A stretch of DNA of 5,024 nucleotides, from contig JAFAPJ010000329.1 of the NCBI GenBank assembly GCA_019247255.1, positions 1-5,024 of the forward strand. Reading direction: 5' to 3'. Below, piece after piece: positions 1 to 5,024 of the stretch; the stretch's first letter is position 1, and every line of letters begins with the position of its first letter. A program made the position numbers and the translations under genes. Under the pieces are notes generated by a model. That model was not told the DNA's origin. It made no database searches and was given only the letters and a program-made list of their open reading frames with translations. The stretch is from Methylobacteriaceae bacterium (GTDB lineage: Bacteria > Pseudomonadota > Alphaproteobacteria > Rhizobiales > Beijerinckiaceae).

Positions 1-1416
1 ATCTCCACGGGCAACCTTCTCCAAGCTCGCGACTGGCGCGCGGGAAATGCCGTCCCGCTCGAGCATATGCGCGATGCGCAGCGCCACATCCTCGCGCCAC
101 GGCGCCGCGATGACCTGCACGCCGAGCGGCAGCCCGTCGTCGAGCCAGACCGGAACCGCCGCGACCGGCAGGCCGACGAAGGAGATCGGCTGGGTGAAGA
201 TCCCGATATTCGGACGGGCCGGCATCTCGACGCCATCGAGGACGAGGGTCGCCTGCCCGATCCGAGGCGCCCGGCAGGGCGTCGACGGGGCCAGGATCAC
301 ATCGACGCTCTCGAACAGGGCCAGGACCTCGGCGCGGTACCAGCGCCGGAAGCGCTGGGCGCGGTGGACCCAGGCGGCCGGGATCATCGCGCCGGCGATC
401 AGCCGGTCGCGCACGGCCGGATCGTAATCGGCAGGTCGGGTCTTCAGCTTGTCGAGATGGAGGCCCGCGGCCTCGCTCGCGGTGATCACGTAGCCGGCCG
501 CCCGCGCCCGCGCGGCCTCGAGGATCGTCACGCGCGCGGTCGCGCCGAGCGCCTCGGCGGCGCGCCGCACGGCCGCGAAGCATTCGGGGTGGCCGCCGCG
601 GGCGAAGTAGCCGTCGGCCACGGCGATCCTCAGGCCCGCGGCGCCCTCCTCGACGCGCCCGGCGACGGGCTCGATCGGCCGCTCGGCCTGCCAGGGATCC
701 TCCGGGTCCGGTCCCTGCATCGCGTCGTAGGAGAGGGCGAGGTCCGAAACCGAGCGCGCGAGCGGCCCGAGATGGTCGAAGCTCGCCACGAATGGGTAGG
801 AGCCGGCCCGCGAGAGCCGGCCGAAGGTCGGCTTCAGCCCGAAGGTGCCGCAGAAGGCGGCCGGCACCCGGATCGAGCCGTTGGTGTCGGAGCCGAGCGC
901 GAGCGGCACGAGCCCGGCCGCGACCGCGGCGCCCGAGCCGCTGGACGAGCCGCCCGACATATGCGCCGCGTCGTGCGGGTTGCGGCAGGCGCCGTCATGG
1001 GCGTTCTCGCCCGTGAAGTCGTAGGCGTATTCGCCCATGTTGAGCGCGCCGACCAGGATCGCGCCGGCCGCCTCGAGACGCCGCACCAGCGCGCCGTCGC
1101 GGGGGGCAGCCGGGCGGTCGCGGTTGATCTTGGAGCCGGCGCGGGTCGGCAGGCCCGCGACGTCGAAGAGGTTCTTCACCGCGAAGGGCACGCCGGCGAG
1201 GGGGCCGAGCGCGGCGCCTGCCTGCCGCTGCCGGTCGATCTCAGTCGCGCGAGCCCGGGCGCGCGCCGCCGTGACGTCCGTGAAGGCGTTGACCGCGGGA
1301 TCGACGGCCGCGATCCGGTCGAGCGCCGCCTCGACGGCCGACAAGGCGGTGAGGCGCCCGGCTGCGACCGCGGCGGCGATGCAGGACGCGGTCTCGGAAG
1401 CTGAGCCCTGGCTCAC
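1..1416 (-). CDS. AtzE/HpxY-family amidase (amidase signature hydrolase), 3' partial
   Basis: A cytoplasmic C-N hydrolase of the amidase signature family, with 472 visible codons and no stop before the left edge. AtzE relatives are about 450-470 residues, so only a short tail should be missing. The Ser-cisSer-Lys triad is intact: Lys81 in FAVKNLFD, cis-Ser157 in SGGSSSGSGAA, and nucleophile Ser181 in SDTNGSIRVP. The 24-residue spacing between the two serines equals that in fatty acid amide hydrolase. Later blocks FCGTFGLKPTFGR (188-200), SFDHLGPLARS (212-222), ILAPSTPCRAP (374-384) and GLPLGVQVIA (428-437) are typical of AtzE and GatA relatives. The GTG start at 1416-1414 overlaps the DUF4089 stop as GTGA and places Lys81 near its usual position. 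The adjacent AtzG-like gene favours AtzE/HpxY over a generic amidase. AtzE hydrolyses 1-carboxybiuret; the substrate here is unknown and a related ureido or oxalurate-type amide is possible. It could also be GatA-like, but no GatB or longer GatC is present. Confidence 0.93.
   Translation of the reverse strand, partial: MSQGSASETASCIAAAVAAGRLTALSAVEAALDRIAAVDPAVNAFTDVTAARARARATEIDRQRQAGAALGPLAGVPFAVKNLFDVAGLPTRAGSKINRDRPAAPRDGALVRRLEAAGAILVGALNMGEYAYDFTGENAHDGACRNPHDAAHMSGGSSSGSGAAVAAGLVPLALGSDTNGSIRVPAAFCGTFGLKPTFGRLSRAGSYPFVASFDHLGPLARSVSDLALSYDAMQGPDPEDPWQAERPIEPVAGRVEEGAAGLRIAVADGYFARGGHPECFAAVRRAAEALGATARVTILEAARARAAGYVITASEAAGLHLDKLKTRPADYDPAVRDRLIAGAMIPAAWVHRAQRFRRWYRAEVLALFESVDVILAPSTPCRAPRIGQATLVLDGVEMPARPNIGIFTQPISFVGLPVAAVPVWLDDGLPLGVQVIAAPWREDVALRIAHMLERDGISRAPVASLEKVARGD
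6..22 (-). promoter_or_regulatory. Possible ribosome binding site and GTG start of a further downstream gene
   Basis: On the minus strand GGAGAAGG (positions 22-15) is followed six bases later by GTG at 8-6 and then GAG AT at the very edge. This is a stronger Shine-Dalgarno match than those before the DUF4089 and amidase genes. It would start a new frame inside the last codons of the amidase gene, in keeping with the overlapping style of this operon. Only the first two codons and part of the third (Met-Glu-Ile or Met) would be in the window, so identity cannot be shown. AtzE/HpxY genes are often followed by a DUF3225 (AtzH/HpxZ) gene, which is the natural guess. Confidence 0.3.
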
Positions 1417-1622
1417 GCGCGGAACACCGGGGCGGGCTCGAGCTCGTCGTCGAGCGGGAACGCGAGGACGAGGGCGGCCGCGCGGGTCGTCGCCTGGAGG
1501 TTCGCGACCACGGCGGCGCGCCAAGCGGGGTCGATCGCGATGCCCAGCATCGGCGCCATGGCGTCGACGATCCGGCCGGCGGCCTCGTCGTCGAGAATGG
1601 GATCGGTCGGTTCGGGCATCAC
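1413..1622 (-). CDS. DUF4089 small subunit, AtzG/HpxX family
   Basis: A small acidic protein of 69 residues (68 if the adjacent ATG is used), matching the roughly 68 residues of AtzG. Its helical N-terminal part (DDEAAGRIVDAMAPMLGIAI), the central DPAWRAAVVANLQATTRAAAL and the C-terminal FPLDDELEPAPVF fit the DUF4089 pattern. That last segment is the most telling, because this family ends in a short acidic/proline strip reminiscent of GatC of the aminoacyl-tRNA amidotransferase. In Pseudomonas sp. ADP, AtzG binds the amidase AtzE and is needed for a stable active complex; HpxX of Klebsiella is a homologue placed the same way. The following gene here is an AtzE-type amidase, which supports the same partnership. 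The start is ambiguous: GTG at 1622-1620 gives a GTGA overlap with the ATPase stop, and the next codon, ATG at 1619-1617, gives a one-base TGATG overlap. No convincing ribosome binding site precedes either, so reinitiation by coupled ribosomes is likely. Confidence 0.88.
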   Translation of the reverse strand: MMPEPTDPILDDEAAGRIVDAMAPMLGIAIDPAWRAAVVANLQATTRAAALVLAFPLDDELEPAPVFRA

Positions 1623-3331
1623 GATGGGCTCGGGGCGCGCGCCTCGACGGGCGGATGGGGAATCGCGGCGATGAGCTCGCGGGTATAATCGGCCTTGGGC
1701 GCTTCCAGCACCTCTTCCGTCGATCCCTCCTCCACGATCCGGCCGGCGCGCATAACGATGACGCGGTCGCAGAGAAGCCGCACGACGTGGAGGTCGTGGC
1801 TGACGAAGAGGTAGCTCATGCCGAGCTCGGCCTTGAGGTCGGCCAGCAGGTTCAGCACGACCGCCTGGACGGAGACGTCGAGCGCGGCCGTCGGCTCGTC
1901 GAGGATCACGAGGTCCGGGTTCGGGGCGATCGCGCGGGCGATGCCGACGCGCGCCTTCTGGCCGCCGGAGAGCTGGTGCGGGAAGCGGTCGAGGAGGTCG
2001 ACCGGCAGGCCGACGAGGCGGGCGAGCTCGTCGCAGCGCGCCCGGACCGCGTCCGCGCCTCGCACCGTGCCGAAGCGCAGGATCGGATCGGCGATGGCGC
2101 GGGCGGCGGTCCAGCGCGGGTTCAGCGAATCCGTCGGGTCCTGGAACACCATCTGGATCTTCGGCCGGAGCGGATGGCGAGCGAAGCCTCTCCCCGGGAC
2201 GCGGCCGATCTCCTCGCCCTTGAACAGGATCGAGCCCTGGCTCGGGTCGAGAAGCCGCATGACCATGGTCGAGGTCGTGGACTTCCCGCAGCCGGATTCC
2301 CCGACGAGGCCGACGCTCTCGCCGCGTCGGATCGCGAAGGAAAGGCCGTCGACCGCCCGGAACGGCGCCGCCTCGGACGACTCGTCGCCGCGTCGGAAGA
2401 GGCGCCCGAGGACGCGCGTCGCACCCCCGCGCGGGTATTCCTTCACGAGGTTCGAGACGGTGAGGAGCGGCTCGCCGACGGCCGAGGCGGCGGCCGGCGC
2501 CGGCGGGGCGGCCTCGGGCAGGAGGTCACGCAGGTTAATGCCGGGGCGCGGCGTCGCCTTCATGAGCTTGCGCGTATAGGTGTGGGCGGGCGCGCGGAAG
2601 ATCGTCGCCGAGGGAGCCGTCTCGACGACGCGGCCCTGCTCCATCACGACCACCCGGTCGCAATAGGCCGCCGCGAGCCCGAGATCGTGCGTGATGAGCA
2701 AGGTCGACATGCCGAGCCCGCGCGTGAGCTCGACCACGAGGTCCTTCGCCGCTTTCTGGGTCGTGACGTCGAGCCCGGTCGTCGGCTCGTCGGCGATGAG
2801 CAGCTGCGGCCGGCAGGCGAGCGCGAGCGCGATCACGACGCGCTGGCACATGCCGCCGGACAGCTCGAACGGGTAGGCGTGGTAGCGCTCCGCCGCGCGG
2901 GCGATACGCACCTGCTCGAGCGCGGCGATCGCCTTGGCGCGGGCGTCACCCGAGCCCGCTTCCGCGTGCTGGCGCAGCACGTCCTCGATCTGGCGGCCGA
3001 CCTTGCGGATCGGGTTCAGCGCCGCGCGCGGGTTCTGAAAGATCATGGAGATCTCCCGCCCGCGCAGGTCGCGCATCTGCCGCTCGCGCGCGGCCCGCAA
3101 GTCGAGGCCCGAGAAGGTGACGCTTCCACCCGCGATCCGGCCCGCGCGGTCGAGGATGCGCATGACCGCGTAGGAGGTGACGGACTTGCCCGATCCCGAC
3201 TCGCCGACGATCCCGACGGTCTCCCCCTTGGCGACGCTCACGTCGACCTGCCGCACGGCCTCCACCGTGCCACGGCGCGTCGCGAACTCGACCGTGAGGT
3301 CGCGGATCTCCAGGAGGGGCAGCGCCGTCAC
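1619..3331 (-). CDS. Fused dual-domain ABC transporter ATPase (DppD-DppF / GsiA-like)
   Basis: A 570-residue cytoplasmic ATPase that powers the importer and carries both nucleotide-binding domains in one chain, as in GsiA and YejF. Domain 1 (about 5-262): Walker A GESGSGKS at 43-50, Q-loop Gln99, signature LSGGM at 157-161, Walker B ending in Asp181-Glu182, switch His215. Domain 2 (about 288-560): Walker A GESGCGKS at 344-351, Q-loop Gln397, signature LSGGQ at 454-458, Asp478-Glu479, His512. All ATP-binding and catalytic residues are present in both halves, so both sites look competent. An Ala/Pro-rich linker spans about 263-287. Each half ends in the short tail of oligopeptide ATPases (PAHTYTRKLM, KADYTRELI). 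Cys162 after the first signature replaces the Arg more usual in DppD. The GTG start at 3331-3329 overlaps the DppC stop and is preceded by AGAGG. The same open frame continues upstream to 4246, but that part is antisense-like shadow sequence over the permease gene. Confidence 0.96.
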   Translation of the reverse strand: MTALPLLEIRDLTVEFATRRGTVEAVRQVDVSVAKGETVGIVGESGSGKSVTSYAVMRILDRAGRIAGGSVTFSGLDLRAARERQMRDLRGREISMIFQNPRAALNPIRKVGRQIEDVLRQHAEAGSGDARAKAIAALEQVRIARAAERYHAYPFELSGGMCQRVVIALALACRPQLLIADEPTTGLDVTTQKAAKDLVVELTRGLGMSTLLITHDLGLAAAYCDRVVVMEQGRVVETAPSATIFRAPAHTYTRKLMKATPRPGINLRDLLPEAAPPAPAAASAVGEPLLTVSNLVKEYPRGGATRVLGRLFRRGDESSEAAPFRAVDGLSFAIRRGESVGLVGESGCGKSTTSTMVMRLLDPSQGSILFKGEEIGRVPGRGFARHPLRPKIQMVFQDPTDSLNPRWTAARAIADPILRFGTVRGADAVRARCDELARLVGLPVDLLDRFPHQLSGGQKARVGIARAIAPNPDLVILDEPTAALDVSVQAVVLNLLADLKAELGMSYLFVSHDLHVVRLLCDRVIVMRAGRIVEEGSTEEVLEAPKADYTRELIAAIPHPPVEARAPSPS

Positions 3332-4230
3332 GTCCGCCTCTGCGGATCGACGATGTCGCGGAGCCCGTCCCCGATGAGGTTGAAGCAGAACACCGCGAGC
3401 ATCAGCGCGAGGCCGGGGAACAGCGCGATCCACCACTCGCCCGAGACGATGAAGCTCGCCCCTTCCGCGACCATGATGCCCCATTCGGGCGTCGGCGGGC
3501 GCACGCCGAGCCCGATGAAGGAGAGGCCCGCGGCGTTGAGGATCGCGTAGCCCATGGTGAGCGACATCTGCACCATCATGAGGGGCAGGATGTTCGGCAG
3601 GATGGAGGTGAGGACGATCCGCAGGTCCGTGTTGCCGGTGAGCCGCGCCGCCATGACGAAGCCGGCGTTGCGGCGCACCGCGGCCTCGGCCCGGGCGAGC
3701 CGAGCGTAGAGCGGAAAATTGATGATCGCGGTCGCGAGCACGATGTTCGTGACCGTGTTGCCGAGCGCAGCGACGATCCCCATGGCCAGCACGAAGAGCG
3801 GGAAGGCCATGATGGTGTCGGCGACGCGCCCGACGATCCGGTCCGTCCAGCCGCCGAAGAAGCCCGCGGCGATCCCGGCGAGCCCTCCGAAGACGAAGAC
3901 CAGGAGGACGGAGAAGACCGCGATGGCGAGGTCGAGGCGCGCCGCGACGATCACGCGCGAGAGAATGTCGCGCCCGAGCTGGTCCGTCCCGAAGGGATGC
4001 GCGAGGGTCGGCGCCTGAAGCGCCGCCGCCGTGTCGGAGGCGAGCGGGTCGTAGGGCGCGAGGGAGGGCCCGAGCACCGCGCAGGCGACGAGGAGAAGGA
4101 GGAGCCCGAAGGACAAGCCCGTGACGGGGTTCTCGGAGACCACGTAGCCCGCATGGGCGAGCGTCGCCCCGAGGCCGGATCGCGGCGGCCTCGCGGCGGT
4201 CTCGAGGACCGGCGTGCCGGCGGCGCTCAC
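3328..4230 (-). CDS. ABC transporter permease, DppC type
   Basis: Second inner-membrane subunit of the same importer. It has 300 residues, the usual DppC/GsiD length. The N-terminal cytoplasmic tail (about 1-36) is followed by six predicted membrane helices near 38-58, 100-122, 137-156, 158-175, 212-235 and 267-287. Family hallmarks are the periplasmic HPFGTDQLGRDILSR at 78-92, an EAA-like coupling loop around 190-215 (FVMAARLTGN then ILPNILP), the block LSFIGLGVRPPTPEWG at 236-251, and the ending NLIGDGLRDIVDPQ. The GTG start at 4230-4228 is chosen because it forms a GTGA overlap with the upstream stop and has an AGGAG ribosome binding site six bases before it. The TGA stop at 3330-3328 overlaps the start of the ATPase gene in the same way. 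DppB and DppC subunits normally form a heterodimer, so translational coupling fits the need for equal amounts. Confidence 0.97.
   Translation of the reverse strand: MSAAGTPVLETAARPPRSGLGATLAHAGYVVSENPVTGLSFGLLLLLVACAVLGPSLAPYDPLASDTAAALQAPTLAHPFGTDQLGRDILSRVIVAARLDLAIAVFSVLLVFVFGGLAGIAAGFFGGWTDRIVGRVADTIMAFPLFVLAMGIVAALGNTVTNIVLATAIINFPLYARLARAEAAVRRNAGFVMAARLTGNTDLRIVLTSILPNILPLMMVQMSLTMGYAILNAAGLSFIGLGVRPPTPEWGIMVAEGASFIVSGEWWIALFPGLALMLAVFCFNLIGDGLRDIVDPQRRT
3337..3341 (-). promoter_or_regulatory. Ribosome binding site of the fused ATPase gene
   Basis: AGAGG on the minus strand, five bases before the GTG at 3331-3329, inside the end of the DppC-type gene. It supports starting the ATPase at MTALPLLEIRDL rather than further upstream in the same open frame. 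Confidence 0.65.
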
Positions 4231-5024
4231 GCGGCGCTCCTGACACGCGGATCGATGAGCCCGTAGGCGAGGTCGATCAGGAGGTTCAGGACGATGTACA
4301 GGATCGCCATCGCCAGCACGAAGCCCTGGACGGGCGCATAATCCGACGCGATCAGCGCCTCGACCGCGTAGGAGCCGATGCCCGGCCAGGCGAAGACCTT
4401 CTCGACGAGCACGTTGGCGCCGAGGAGGAAGGAGAACACCATGCCGAGCGTCGTCACGACCGGCAGCATCGCGTTGCGGAACGCGTAAGTCATCACGACC
4501 GTGCGCCCCGCGAGGCCGGAGGCGCGGGCCGTGCGCACGAAATCCGAGGCAAGGACCGCCAGCATGGAGGCTCGGGTGATGCGTGCGATCGGGGCGAGCG
4601 CGAAGATCGCGAGCGTCAGCCCCGGCAGCGCGATCTGGGCGAGCGCCGCGCGGAAGGTCTCGCCGTCGCCGGCGAGCAGGCTGTCGACGAGGTAGAAGCC
4701 CGTGACGGTCGCGGGCGGAGACGAGAACGAATCGAGCCGACCGAGCGGCGCCGGTGCCCAGCCGAGCACGAAGTAGAAGGCGTAGACGAGGAGAAGCCCG
4801 GTGAAGAAGACCGGCAGCGAGACCCCCGCCGTCGCCACGAGCCGGCAGGCGTGGTCCGCGAGCGAGCCCTGGCGGACGGCCGCAATGATGCCGAGGGGCA
4901 GCGCGACGAAAAGCGACAGGAGGAGGCCGAACAGCGTGAGCTCGGCCGAAGCCGGCAGGCGTGCCCGGAGATCGGCCACCACCGGCTGCCCGGTGGTGAG
5001 CGACTGGCCGAGCTGGCCGCGGGC
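4227..5024 (-). CDS. ABC transporter permease, DppB type (5' partial)
   Basis: Inner-membrane subunit of a peptide/opine/nickel-family ABC importer, pairing with the next gene product to form the channel. The frame is open to the right edge, giving 265 visible residues. The first visible residues (ARGQLGQSL, then VVADLRARLPASAELTL) match the conserved stretch that follows the first membrane helix and periplasmic segment in DppB/GsiC proteins. I therefore infer that roughly 60-80 N-terminal residues are missing. A GTG at 4982-4980 could be mistaken for the start, but it falls inside this conserved stretch. Five hydrophobic segments are visible, near visible residues 28-50, 60-85, 125-150, 190-215 and 230-255. 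The cytoplasmic EAA-like loop (VRTARASGLAGR) contacts the ATPase, and FAWPGIGSYAVEAL and the ending LIDPRVR are typical of the family. The stop TGA (4229-4227) overlaps the next start. The transported substrate is not determinable. Confidence 0.95.
   Translation of the reverse strand, partial: ARGQLGQSLTTGQPVVADLRARLPASAELTLFGLLLSLFVALPLGIIAAVRQGSLADHACRLVATAGVSLPVFFTGLLLVYAFYFVLGWAPAPLGRLDSFSSPPATVTGFYLVDSLLAGDGETFRAALAQIALPGLTLAIFALAPIARITRASMLAVLASDFVRTARASGLAGRTVVMTYAFRNAMLPVVTTLGMVFSFLLGANVLVEKVFAWPGIGSYAVEALIASDYAPVQGFVLAMAILYIVLNLLIDLAYGLIDPRVRSAA
4237..4241 (-). promoter_or_regulatory. Ribosome binding site of the DppC-type permease gene
   Basis: AGGAG on the minus strand, six bases before the GTG at 4230-4228. 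It lies inside the last codons of the DppB-type gene. It supports the chosen GTG start and is the clearest ribosome binding site among the four overlapping junctions. Confidence 0.75.

Noticed and set aside
67..1404. Open plus-strand frame of 445 codons opposite the amidase gene.
   Set aside because: Low-complexity Arg/Gly/Ala-rich product with no motif. The opposite strand encodes an intact amidase with its full catalytic triad across the same bases.
1413..1416. Possible frameshift or gene fusion between the DUF4089 protein and the amidase.
   Set aside because: Both proteins have normal family lengths and ends, and the same GTGA overlap occurs at every junction, so this is an ordinary coupled pair of genes.
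1818..2579. Plus-strand frame of 253 codons opposite the ATPase gene.
   Set aside because: Ser/Arg-rich translation without domains, lying opposite the conserved second ATP-binding domain.
1037..3550. Open plus-strand frame of 837 codons, antisense to the amidase, DUF4089 and ATPase genes.
   Set aside because: Its translation is dominated by Arg, Ala, Asp and Gly with no recognisable domain, and it lies opposite genes with complete motifs. Long antisense frames are expected at this GC content because stop codons are rare.
3332..4246. Upstream extension of the ATPase frame to 4246, which would make an 875-residue protein.
   Set aside because: The added 305 residues are Arg/His/Ala-rich shadow sequence over the DppC-type gene, which has clear family motifs in another frame. 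The GTG at 3331 with its AGAGG and the GTGA overlap is the real start.
4980..4982. GTG at 4982-4980 as the true start of the DppB-type permease.
   Set aside because: The in-frame residues before it (QLGQSL) belong to a conserved family segment, and starting here would remove the first membrane helix.

Overview
The window is a very GC-rich, gene-dense bacterial segment. All five recognisable protein genes lie on the minus strand and read from high to low coordinates. Base composition, codon choice and gene content suggest a Proteobacterium, most likely an alphaproteobacterium of the Hyphomicrobiales type. That placement is an inference from style, not from a marker gene.

Layout in direction of transcription: (1) 5024-4227, a DppB-type ABC permease whose first codons lie beyond the right edge; (2) 4230-3328, a DppC-type permease; (3) 3331-1619, a 570-residue ATPase made of two complete ABC ATP-binding domains in one chain; (4) 1622-1413, a small DUF4089 protein of the AtzG/HpxX family; (5) 1416-1, an amidase-signature hydrolase of the AtzE/HpxY family whose last codons lie beyond the left edge. 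There is no intergenic space. All four junctions are 4-base GTGA overlaps, in which the GTG start of one gene contains part of the TGA stop of the previous one. A good ribosome binding site and a possible GTG start at positions 8-6 hint that another gene begins inside the end of the amidase gene.

The five genes look like one uptake-and-hydrolysis operon. The permeases and ATPase form most of a peptide/opine/nickel-family importer; a solute-binding protein is not in the window. The DUF4089 protein and amidase are expected to form an AtzG-AtzE-like complex that cleaves a C-N bond in a small amide or ureido compound. Characterised relatives act on 1-carboxybiuret in cyanuric acid breakdown (AtzE with AtzG), or belong to the hpxWXYZ purine/oxalurate gene cluster of Klebsiella. 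The physiological substrate here cannot be read from the sequence. No RNA genes, mobile elements, CRISPR arrays, terminators or internal promoters were recognised, and no gene-free stretch exceeds a few bases.
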